A program made the position numbers and the translations under genes. This document shows, piece by piece, positions 44,704-54,448 of a DNA stretch of 64,000 nucleotides; the stretch's first letter is position 1, and each line of letters starts with the position of its first letter. The stretch spans positions 13,792,433 to 13,856,432 of the forward strand of contig NC_053148.1 in the NCBI RefSeq assembly GCF_016808335.1, given 5' to 3'. Origin of the DNA: Panicum virgatum (lineage: Eukaryota; Streptophyta; Magnoliopsida; Poales; Poaceae). The notes beneath the pieces are model-generated. The model did no database searches and was not told the origin of the DNA. It saw only the letters and a program-made list of their open reading frames with translations.

Positions 44704-47340
44704 CTAGACTCGACAGGCTCCAAAATCCGGAGGCAATCCATCGGTGGGATTTCCAGAAGGTCCAACCTCAGCACCAGCATCATCTTCTTGTATTTTAGGA
44801 CACTTCTTGTAAGTGTGACCATCTGCTCCACACAGGTTGCATTTTTTTTCTTCTTTCCTGCCTCAGACTCATCCATTCCGTTACGGATACGAAGTGTCTG
44901 CCGTCGACCTGCACCTCTCCTAGCATCTGGATTGAGAACATACATTAGAGAGATATTTGGTGTAGTGAATGATCCCAGACTGCCTATGACATATATCTCA
45001 TAGCCCCAAGTGTAAACAGCGGTTTCTTTTCTGTAATATTGTGAAACAAAAACTCCAGGATCCAACCCAAATTCTGAACATGCCGCAATAACATGGGAGC
45101 ATGGTAAGTGAAGAAGCCGTGGCTTCTTGCATCTGCAAAAATCCTTGCCTTCCGACGTTATCAAGCAATCCTGAACGACCCTTTGTCTGCGAACACCCTG
45201 CCCTGTCCTGTCCTTGCATGAAACCTCAAACCTTTGATCCTTTGTGCCCATGGAGACCACTCTGTGATATTGAGCCATTTCATCTTTTCTTTCGTGTAGT
45301 TAGTGACCCTATTAAAAAAATCACTCCCGGATCATTAAGTAAGACAGCAGCTACCTGGTACCGCTCTCTGAAGTACCTTGTGCATCCGTACATGATGAAC
45401 TCAACTATGCCAACAAGAGGAAATCCACGAACATGACGCATTACCATATTGTAACACTCTGCGTGGTTAGTTGTCTCGATCCCATATCGACGTCGTATAG
45501 AATTGACCACTTCTGCTTAGGTGCATCCTTAATCCACTGTGTGAAAGGTCCGCCGCCGGAACGTCTCCGGGTGGAGGATGAGGCCTGTTCCTTTAGCAGC
45601 TCAGCGCACATGTTATCTAGCACCTGCCACAATGCATCAAACTTCCGCTACTGATTCTGAGTGCACAATCTCTTGAACAAATTCATAAGTTCCTTATTCT
45701 TGAAGCGCTCATAAAAGTTTGCACCCATATGCCTTATGCACCACCTACTCACAACATCTGGCAATAGAGGAGGCTGTCCTCGACTATCTTCATGTAGTTG
45801 TCTTATTGCTGCTAGAAGACCAGCATGTCTGTTACTGATGAGGCAAACATCAGACCTTCCAGCAACAACGTGAATCTTCACACGTTCAAGGAACCAGTAC
45901 CAGCTCTCTGTGTTCTCATTCTCAACAAAATCAAAGGCGATGGGAACCACCTGCTTGTTGCAATCAACTCCAATCACTGTTAGTATTGTCCCCTTATATC
46001 TTCCGGTCAAAATGTGCCGTCAATATATAGAACAGGATGACAATACATAAATGCCCTCACACATGCACCAAGGCAGAAAAAAAGCACGAAGCAGAAACCC
46101 AGGTCCCCCATCTAAACTCGGTACAATGTAGGTATCAGCCGCGCTTTCAGGATTTCTCTTCATAATTGCTGACAGCATGTGAGGCAGGTTATCATATGAT
46201 GCCTCATATGTGTCGAATCTCATCTCAAACACCTTTTGTTTTGCCCGCCAAGCCTTTGCATAGCTGATTTTGTATTGAAAACGGTCGTCGATGTCCCTAA
46301 TTATCAATTTTGGCTCATAATCAATTTTGTCCAGAATCACCCCATACATCTTCTTGGCCATGAAAGTGGATGTGATGTTACGGTGAGTCTGCGCAACAGC
46401 AGTTAATCTACATGTATGTTGTGTAACAATTGAACACTCCCAGTGTGTCTTGTACTTGCCATTGTAGGCATGTACTCGACATGTACAGTCGCCATTGACA
46501 CACTTTACCTCATATTCTTTGCTGCTAGACTTCACAACTCTGAATTCGTTCCTCAACGATATAGCCCAAAGCTTCACAGCATCTTTCACAGCTTCAATAC
46601 TAGGATACTTTGCCCCCTGCACAACCTCATTCTCTCTGTATTCATACTCATTACTTCTCATATCATGTATCACTGGATTTCCAAAACCCTTGTCTCGCCA
46701 TTCACCTAGCAACGGGTAGTCCTCATCGTCTGATGAGTCCCCACATTCTTTCATCATTCGAGCCTCTTGGTCTTCATTCTGTACAGCTTCCACTATTCCA
46801 GGTATCCGCTCTCCCTCATCAGCTAAACCTTGCGGCTCAGGTTGAATGACATGCACGTTCTGATCTTCTTTTTCTCCTACCTGATCAGCCATACCTTGCG
46901 GCTCAGGTTCTGTGACATGCATGTTCTGATCTTCATTTTCTTGTTCCACTGCTTGGTTCATATGAGATGATATACTTGTTGACCCTTCACCTAAATCGGC
47001 TGCCTTCTGGTGAATCTGAATTAGCATTGCAAGAGGCCACCCGCGGTCAAGAGCTGCTTGCATGTAAGTCCGCCATTCTTCGGTGTTTGCTATAAGCATC
47101 AACTCCCAGAAATCTCCTTCAGTTCCCCAATTCGTCACAGTCTGAACGGTTAGGAAATGAGTCTTTTGATTCACATTGAATATCTCGTGAAGCCATTTTG
47201 CGTATGGAACCAAAACTTCTATCTAAGGGTTTATCTATTCCGCACTCTCTTCGTTGAAAAGCTGATAGATCTACTCCATACGCATCATGAGAAATATATC
47301 CGTCACCATAATGAACTTGAAAACGAAGCTTGCTCGACAT
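44704..47340 (-). pseudogene. Mutator-like transposase (MURA type), broken
   Basis: Read from the ATG at 47340. An N-terminal region is followed by an acidic linker with repeated EPEPQG(M/L)AD words, a MuDR-type DNA-binding region (about 46650-46250, with CxC and CxxH residues near 46490 and 46425) and the MULE DDE core. The core starts with IDGT near 46035 and continues with VDCNKQVVPIAF and SWYWFLERV. A SWIM zinc finger (CRCKKP...LPCSH) lies near 45140-45080 and a CCHC knuckle (CNLCGADGHTYKKC) near 44840-44800. Breaks: a one-base insertion near 47203, a one-base loss beside the first catalytic Asp, a TAG near 45652, and frameshifts near 45490, 45280 and 44850. The second catalytic Asp (SDRH motif) reads Asn at 45831-45833. 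It cannot encode an active enzyme. Confidence 0.88.
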
Positions 47341-47670
47341 ATCTGGACACACAATCATGATATTAAATTGATTGCTAATCTACTATTTCAACAAAAATAA
47401 TTACAACATAATCTATTAGTAAAGCGTAGAAGAATCTTTGTTACCTGCAGTCGCCGGCTCGAAAATCCGGCAGGGCTTCGCCTCTGTCCCTCCCTCCCTA
47501 TTTTTTCTTGGTTTCTGAAATTTTAGTGATGCAAATGAGAGTTGGGGCGACCAGCCCCGGCCGCCCGGCAGCCAGGGTATATTCATGTAATTTTCCAAAT
47601 CGAAAATATATTTTTTATAAAAAACGAAAATAAAAAAATAAAAAATAAATAAATAACCGCTGCTCGCGCC

Positions 47671-49240
47671 TCTGGGCTGGGTGCCACGCCACCTGGTGGG
47701 CCGCGTGCCGAAGCCCCGCTGGCTAGGGCTGCTCGAGCAACTTCCATCGCCGGTCGCCGTTGGCGCTGCGTGCGCCTCGCTGCGCCCGCCGCCGTGCCGC
47801 GCCGTGCCTGCGCGCCGCTGCACACCATCATAAAAATCGGAACTCCTAAAACGTCACTCGAGTGAAAATCCAATACCTGCGTTACTCGATTTTTTTTTCT
47901 GTTTGATTGTTTGACCGGCCAGCCCATTCTCCGTCTCTTTTTGGATGAAGGATGTCAGATGATGGAGAGGCAGGCCCAATTATTTTTTAACTGCCACTCA
48001 GCCTTTTCTTCATTTGCTCTGTACCGGCCCAGCCATGCCAAAAAAATTTATCCCGTTGAGTGCCCCTGTCAAGCCATTGCTTCTCGCCTCTACTCCACAT
48101 GACATTTTGGTGTTCCGTATATGTACCCTTCTTTTAACTTGTTATTGTATTGTATAAAATGCTTGTCTATATGATGTAATGCAATCTCTTTCTAATTTGG
48201 TTTTCTTTTGTTCTACTCAAATTAATAGAAGGATTTGTACTATTGTATTGTACGTCTCTTTTGTCCAAGGTATGCATAAGGTGAGGTGAAATGTATTATC
48301 TAATGTTGAATAAGTTTCTTGTATTGTTAAGATCAAATTAGAGGGTGCAATCTCTTTGCCTTCCATCAAATCAATCTTGTGTTTTAGTAATATTAATATT
48401 TTCTTGTATTCTATTTTTTAAATGGGTCTGTTCCCTCTTTTGTTTGACATGGGGTTCTGTTTTTTATTTGTATGATTATGTTGTTAGTTTTAGTTGAGTT
48501 CAATATTAAATTTGCCTATGTACTATGATGTCATTTATTTTGGTCTGATCAAATTAATGAAAGAATTTGTAATGTTTTGTAAATCTAATAATATAGTTTT
48601 TGAAATATTATATAAACACAAAAGCTAACATCCAGACAAACTTACTTTTTTGTAAACTATAATATAGACATGGACGTTTACATGCAAACACGCAAACTGA
48701 CCTTTATGAATATAATCACATACCCCTACCTCTATGATCACCGTTGAGTAATGTGTTGTTGATTTTCCCTCCCGCAGATGTTGTCCACACGATGTTTCTA
48801 TTGTTTTACTTCTGCAGTCATGCGTCGGTGTTACGTATCACCGTCTAGTAAATTTGTGTGCCCGTCAATGATTCGGATAGTAATACAAGGATTCCACACA
48901 CGAGTTTATACTGGTTCGGACAGAATGTCCCTACGTCTAATTTGAGCTTTTGCACTCTTGCACTCAAAATTGCTGTAGATGTCACAAACGAGCGAGAGAG
49001 GGAGAGATGACTCCAAAGTCTCTGGTTGTGTGAGAGTGTGTGCGTCTGCGTCTGCGTGTGTGTGCAAGTGAAAGTTCGGTCCCCCATGTATAGCCTGCAG
49101 CTCATTTATTGGCGAAGGGAAACATGTTACACATGGTAAAAAAAAAAGAAGAGGTAAAAAAGAATTACAGAGGGGAGAGTACATGCGTGAGAGAGAAGGA
49201 GAGAAGTCACAGCTGCATGCCTCTTGTGTGTGTGAGAATG
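47671..49240. other. Intergenic, AT-rich, no gene recognised
   Basis: GC-rich near the MULE, then AT-rich. A segment with AAATTAATAGAAGGATTTGTA (about 48220) is loosely repeated near 48550. A TG-rich simple repeat lies at about 49026-49066 and a GAGAGAGGGAGAG run near 48989. No coding evidence. Confidence 0.35.
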
Positions 49241-49245
49241 CAAAG

Positions 49246-49959
49246 ACCCTGTTTGTTTCCATTAGTTTTTCTTTAGTCTCTGTCATTTTTTTTAAAGCAC
49301 CCAGAAACACTGGGGAGTCATATAAGAATTTTGGGCGCCCACGCTGACCGGACTCAACACAGACGAGACTGCCTGAAAAATCTCAGAACGCGTCATACCG
49401 AGGCTTACGCACACCACCTCACACACGCACACACCAGCACACACGCACACCACCTCAGTACCCGGTGAGGCCGGGTTGCGATTCCCAGGAATCGAACCTG
49501 CGCCCGGCCGCACGCTCACCTGGCGAGCGAACCAACTGAGCTACGCTAAGTCCTCTTTAGTCTCTGTCATATCAAAAAAAAAAATTTAATTAGAAGTATC
49601 AAATAAAATTTATTTATAAAATATTTTTGACAGATGGGTGCTAATTTGCTAGACAAATCTAATGAGTCTAATTAATTCATGATTTGCTACAGTGAAGCTA
49701 CAGTAACCATCCGCTAATTGTGGATTGAATCTAATACCGTTAATTAATTGAAGATTTGGCTACAGTAATGCTACAGTACCATCCTCCAATCCTGCTGTCA
49801 AAAACTTCATTAGATTCGTCTTGCGAAGAAGCGCGGGGTTGTGAAGTTAGATCTATAAACTGCCTTCATTTAATACTCATAATTAATGGTCAAACTTTAC
49901 ACTACTTACTAACACAAATAAACTAAACTAAAGTTTAGCTCGTAGAACCAAACAATCCC
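49246..49959. mobile_element. MITE (Tourist-like) split by a SINE
   Basis: The left end CCCTGTTTGTTTCCATTAG and the right end, inverted, GGGATTGTTTGGTTCTACG pair as terminal inverted repeats. The interior has the ACAGTAACCATCCGCTAATT and CATTAGATTCGTC blocks of the local MITE family. A SINE plus its target duplication occupies 49287-49570, so the MITE itself is about 430 bp. Confidence 0.6.
49287..49553 (-). mobile_element. tRNA-derived SINE with 17-bp target duplication
   Basis: On the minus strand the head has polymerase III boxes: A box TAGCTCAGTTGG and B box GGTTCGATTCC, properly spaced. Then come a tRNA-unrelated body with CA/TG-rich sequence and a terminal A-run (49287-49294 as T on the + strand). 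The 17-bp duplication TCTTTAGTCTCTGTCAT flanks it at 49270-49286 and 49554-49570. The insertion is about 267 bp and appears complete and young. Confidence 0.85.
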
Positions 49960-50143
49960 AAGTCTTTATGGCTGCTTGCTTTTCCCCCACGACGCAGTTA
50001 GAGGTATGTCAGGGCCCGCGTGACCACTGTTCCTATTGCTAGTATTGCGGCCTTGTGGGGGCTTGGTGCCACAGTGTAGCTATCCTTCGGTGGACGTAGG
50101 GATGTCCTGGCGGTTGATTTTTTACTCCCAGACTGATCCAGGT

Positions 50144-50483
50144 CTTGTTTATTGTGTCCGTAAATTTTTTGAAATAGAATTTTTATACATTTGAAATATT
50201 AAATATAGACTAATCACAAAATTAATTACAAACTCGTCTATAAACTACGCAATGAATCTAATGAGTCTAATTAGTCCATCATTAGAGTATGTGTATTGTA
50301 GTAATTACTGTAGCAATTTAGTGTCTAATCATATTCTAATTAGGCTCATTAGATTTGTCTCGCAATTTACAAATAAATTATGTAATTTATTTTTTATTTT
50401 ATCTAAATTTAATATAATATGCATGTAAAATTCTCTTTTGATCTAATAAATTTGGAATTTTAAATTTTACATTTAAACAAGGA
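50144..50483. mobile_element. Tourist-like MITE (about 340 bp)
   Basis: Left TCTTGTTTATTGTG and right, inverted, CCTTGTTTAAATGT ends. The centre has AATGAATCTAATGAGTCTAATTAG paired with CTAATTAGGCTCATTAGATT. Same broad family as 34560-34893. Confidence 0.6.
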
Positions 50484-50548
50484 GCAGGACATATGTGGTC
50501 AGTATGGAGTGCACGTTGCTTCCGTACGGGAGTGGTTGTGCACCTTTG

Positions 50549-50570
50549 CCGACCCCTGCGCAGGGGTCGG
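50549..50570. repeat. 22-bp perfect GC-rich palindrome
   Basis: CCGACCCCTGC is followed directly by its exact reverse complement. A second imperfect copy (GACCCTTCTACGCAAGGGTC) is at about 50630-50649, with a GGGGTCGGAGG variant between them. Confidence 0.8.
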
Positions 50571-50758
50571 GTGGGACGAGCGTGCTTTTCCTCCGCGAGA
50601 GGGGTCGGAGGCTCGAAGCAAATCTGTCTGACCCTTCTACGCAAGGGTCGGGCGAGGCGGACGTGCCCCGACCCCAACCAGATGTGTCGTGCGAGATGGT
50701 AGTTGCCTCGTGATCCATTGTCTTTGGTCATATAAATATTTATGGCAAATATTTATTC

Positions 50759-51255
50759 CCGACATCATGAATTTAGCATGATCCACCTGTTGCATCTGAG
50801 CCAAATGTCACTTTACTGTGTGTTAGATTTCTGATCAGTTTTTTTTAAGGAAATTTCCGTTCAAGCTGCGTTTAGTTTCCAAAAAAAAATTGTGTAGTAT
50901 CCGTCACATCAAATTTTCGGAGACATACATGGAGCATTAAATACAGTTAAAAAATAATTAATTACATAGTCTAACTGATTTCTACGAGATGAATCTAATG
51001 GTGCTAATTAATTCATGATTAGATATTAATTGTCAAATAACAACAAAATGTGCTACAGTAGCTAAATCCAAACTTTTTCACCAACTAAATACCCCTCATT
51101 TTGTAAATGGTTAGCAGGCCACATCATGAATTTAGCATGATCCACCTGTTGCATCTGAGCCAAATGTCACTGTGCATGTTACTGTGTGTTAGATTTCCGA
51201 CCAGTTTTTTTTTTGAAGGAAAATTCCGTTCAGTTTGTAAAGGGTTAGCAGGCCA
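50759..51255. repeat. Tandem duplication with a MITE in one copy
   Basis: The block CATCATGAATTTAGCATGATCC through CCGTTCA at about 50762-50863 is repeated at 51122-51232. The following GTAAA(T/G)GGTTAGCAGGCCAC is repeated as well (51103 and 51236). The left copy holds a MITE exactly where the right copy is uninterrupted. Confidence 0.8.
50864..51095. mobile_element. Tourist-like MITE with a neighbouring empty site
   Basis: The left end GCGTTTAGTTTCC and the inverted right end GGGGTATTTAGTTGG are flanked by TCA on both sides (50861-50863 and 51096-51098). The duplicate at 51226-51240 shows the uninterrupted site with a single TCA. Confidence 0.7.
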
Positions 51256-51488
51256 CTAACAGTAGGACTCGACAAATTTGTTTCTGTTTTGTGCATTAAA
51301 TACCATCTGTCTTTCATGTTTATCGTTGACGCTATTGGACCTAAACTCTGCTTGAGCCAACGTACTGTTGGGAATTAATTAAATATTGTCGGGCTCTACG
51401 AGAAAATAATCTTTATTTTTGGAGGTTGCTGTAGCTCGGCCGGTGGTGGCTGTAGCTCTGGCCGGACCTATCTTCGTCGAGGCAATTC

Positions 51489-51643
51489 ACTGTGTTTGCT
51501 CGTTGTGTTATCAGCCAACCAACCAGCAGTACTGTTTTTCATACTAAATCAGCACATGCCACTAGCTATCAGCCAGTCAACAGTACTGTTCTCTCATAAC
51601 AAATCAGCACCAGCCATCAGCCACAGTCAAGTAAGCACAGCAA
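51489..51643. mobile_element. Short MITE, second copy of the 35905 family
   Basis: Shares AATCAGCAC, CAGTACTGTT and CAGCCA(T/C)CAGCCACAG blocks with 35905-36055, with inverted ends CACTGTGTTTGC and GCTGTGCTTACTTG. Confidence 0.55.
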
Positions 51644-52164
51644 TCTATACACATATCTATTTCATAAAAAAACTCTATACTGCAACGAGGTAGCAGGCCA
51701 GTTCCGATTGATGGGTGGTTTGATTTTCAGTCCTCCTTTTGACTAAAAAATCGAGTGGGTCTATATTGGTTTTCATTTGATCTTTCCTTTGCCTAACATG
51801 GATACGTGGCATGATTGCATTGATTCAAAAAATTGAGTGAAACAGATACAAAAATCACTCAAGTGTCATGTAGTCATTCCCCATAAAAATTGCGTGAGTG
51901 CAATGAATTGTAACTCCAAATGATGAACAATTAAACTTTTTTCTCCAAACTTCCACATCCTTCTCTATATTATAGTCAAAACCCTACATATTCTTCTTAT
52001 ATCACAGAAACAATAAACAAATACCAGATGTTCCACCACATTAACCTACAGGTTGTGGTGTGGCAAAGATGCGATAGTTTTTCTAGTATATAACCCTAGA
52101 TCTGGTGTGCTAGATACTTTTACATTGTTATGGGCCTACTATGTCACTATTTGAATGAATGAAA

Positions 52165-52455
52165 GCTCGTGTTTGGTAAAATTTTTCAAAAAAAGACGAA
52201 TGCATGCATGGAGTACTAAACGAAGTTTATTTGCGAAACCTTTTCATGGATGGATGTAACTTTTCGAGACGAATCTAATGAGGCAAGTTCCACAATGATT
52301 GACTACAGTGATACTACAGTAATCGCTACAATACCATAGCTATAGAGTTGTTTTTGTAATTAGACTTCATTTAATACCACTAATTCTCTAATTAGTGGTC
52401 AAATGGTCGAAAAGTTTTCCCGAAAAAAAAATTCATAGGCCAGCCAAACACGGCC
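52165..52455. mobile_element. Tourist-like MITE (about 290 bp)
   Basis: The left end GCTCGTGTTTGG and inverted right end GGCCGTGTTTGGCTGG pair. The interior carries GAGACGAATCTAATGAGGC and TACTACAGTAATCGC. AAA borders both ends. Confidence 0.6.
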
Positions 52456-52707
52456 AAAGTTTGTAAGGTTGCCACTTGCTTTGCGATGAATGCATGCACA
52501 TGGATACTGATTAATCTTAAGTTCTCCTGTTTTTTTTATTCCATCAAGATGATTCCATTGAACCATTGGTCGGTGAAGCTCTCAATAACATTAAGCAGTC
52601 AGTTGGTACACGCTGTAATCAAGCGTGAGTCAGCAACACATATGTTAGTCACTAAAACTCTTCGGAGTACTTTTAGCGACTAATAGTTGGAATCGGCACA
52701 ACTCTTA

Positions 52708-53680
52708 GAGCAACTCCAAGAGGTTCAGTAAAACCAACTGAATAGGTAAATATAGCTAAACGACGCAAAAAACAGGATCCAAGAGTCTCTGCATCCCGCT
52801 CGCTGCTCTAAATTGCTCGTCATTCCTCCTCCCTTCCTCGGCAAATATCCCGAGCAAACTCGGCTCGCTACCCTCGCCACGAGCTCGTCCTCCCAGAAAA
52901 AGTGCGACGCCTGGGCCCCTTCCACCGCACCGCCGAGTCGACTATCGCGGAGCTCCTCCTCCCGTCGCCCAGCCCATCACTGCGGAGCTTCGCCGCCCGC
53001 CGTCGAGCTCACCGCCTGTCGCCGCCTCATCCCGCCGGAGCTCACCGCCACCGAGCTCACCGCCGCGGAGCTCCTCTGCCCGCTACCGAGCTCCTCCACC
53101 GCCGCCGAACCCCCAAGCCCACTCGCCTTCGACCCGTCGGCTCCGACTTCTTTCTGCTTCCTCCACGTGCCCGTGGCGGCCAGACTGCCTGGGGGCCCCT
53201 CTCGTGGCACCGCTGCTCGTGGCGCCGCCGCTCATGGCGGGGCGGCCTGCTCGGCGAATGATGCCGCCGCCGCTCGCGTGAGGCCGGGCGGACGTGCCGA
53301 GGCGGAGGGGATCCGCTTCCTCCACGCGCCCGTGGCGGCCGAGCGGCCTGGGGGCCCGCTCGTGGCGCCGCAGCTCATGGCGGGCGGCTGCTAGAGAGCC
53401 TGCTCGGCGAAGGACGTCGCCACCGCCGCTCGCGTGAGGCCGGGCGGAGGTGTCGAGGCGGAGGGGAGTGGTGGCCGGGAAGGAAGTGGAAAGGGATGAT
53501 GTGTAGGACCCACGCATTAGTGTGGAGAGGGGGGTAGCTGATGGAGCTATTGTGATTTGTAGGGTGAGAAAATAAAGAGTCTATTGGAGGAACCAACTTA
53601 TTATAGAGAGAAATTTGTTTCCAGAGTTAAATGAAGAGCCAAATAGAGAGTAAAAAATGACTACTTTCTTGGAGATGCTC
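52708..53680. mobile_element. GC-rich PIF/Harbinger-type element (973 bp)
   Basis: The ends GAGCAACTCCAAG and, inverted, GAGCATCTCCAAG are flanked by TTA on both sides (52705-52707 and 53681-53683), the signature of PIF/Harbinger elements. The interior is strongly GC-rich (about 52850-53480) with a ~157-bp tandem duplication (53156-53311 and 53315-53468). No transposase. The open frames are Pro/Arg/Ala-rich on both strands and are not called as genes. Confidence 0.7.
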
Positions 53681-53683
53681 TTA

Positions 53684-54038
53684 GGCCGTATTTAGATGTT
53701 TTGCAAAAAAAATTGCGATGGAATCTTGCGAATTTGAAGTACTAAACGAAGTATATTTACAAAACTTTTTGCACAGATGGGTTGTAAATCGCGAGACGAA
53801 TCTAATGATGCTAATTAATCCATAATTAATTAATAATTAGCGGATGGCTACTGTAGCATCACTGTTGCAAATTATGGATTAAGTAGGCTCATTAGATTCG
53901 TCTCGCGATTTACAATCCATCTATGCAAAAAGTTTTGTAAATAGATTTTATTTAGTACTCCATGCTTGTGTCGAAATATTCGATGTGACGTTTTTTTTTC
54001 CGTTTACGGAGTTTATGGGGTGGGAACTAAATAGGGCC
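53684..54038. mobile_element. Tourist MITE (355 bp) with TTA target duplication
   Basis: TIRs GGCCGTATTTAG and inverted GGCCCTATTTAG are flanked by TTA (53681-53683 and 54039-54041). The interior has a long internal pairing around CGAGACGAATCTAATGATGC and GGCTCATTAGATTCGTCTCG. It abuts the preceding element and shares its TTA. Confidence 0.85.
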
Positions 54039-54119
54039 TTAGCGTGATTGATGAAGTCGCTATCTTGGAACGGTGTGGTATAATGCATGCGCATCCGGCA
54101 TCACCATGACTCGATTATA

Positions 54120-54379
54120 CTCCTTCCGTTCCAAATTATAAGTCATTCCAAGAATTTTGAAGAGTCAAAATTTTTCAAGTTTTATTAAATTTATATAATA
54201 AGATAATAACATTTATGATACCAATTAAGTATCATTAGATTTTTTGTTAGCTATATTTTCATATTATATCTATTTGATGTCATAAATTTTTGTGTTTCTC
54301 TCTATAATTTTAGTCAAACTTTGAGATGGTTTGACTCTCCAAAATTCTTGAAATGATTTATAATTTAAAACAGAGGGAG
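54120..54379. mobile_element. Stowaway MITE (260 bp) with TA target duplication
   Basis: Ends CTCCTTCCGTTCCAAATTAT and, inverted, CTCCCTCTGTTTTAAATTAT are flanked by TA. These are standard Stowaway ends. It lies just 3' of CXE-d. Confidence 0.9.
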
Positions 54380-54448
54380 TATATGTCATCCTAGCCTAGC
54401 CTACAGTGACACGAAGCGCTCAAGTTTGCATCGGGATCAGCCGTGCAA

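Larger units (their letters stand above)
42893..47660. mobile_element. MULE copy 2 (4768 bp), autonomous-type but pseudogenised
   Basis: The ends GCGGTTTTTTT and, inverted, GCGGTTATTTA are flanked by a 10-bp duplication TGCTCGCGCC (42883-42892 and 47661-47670). The TIRs match those of the MULE at 20358-22458. The left TIR has a TATA box (43147-43154). The right TIR is shortened by roughly 150 bp and has lost the TATA segment. Between the TIRs lie a GRF zinc-finger gene (+, broken) and a transposase gene (-, broken) with 3' ends facing. A ~105-bp segment is duplicated at about 43330-43437 and 43555-43655. The layout resembles MuDR with a different second gene. Confidence 0.92.

Noticed and set aside
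49480..49553. tRNA-like sequence with A and B boxes
   Set aside because: It is the head of a SINE with target duplications and a tail, not a functional tRNA gene.
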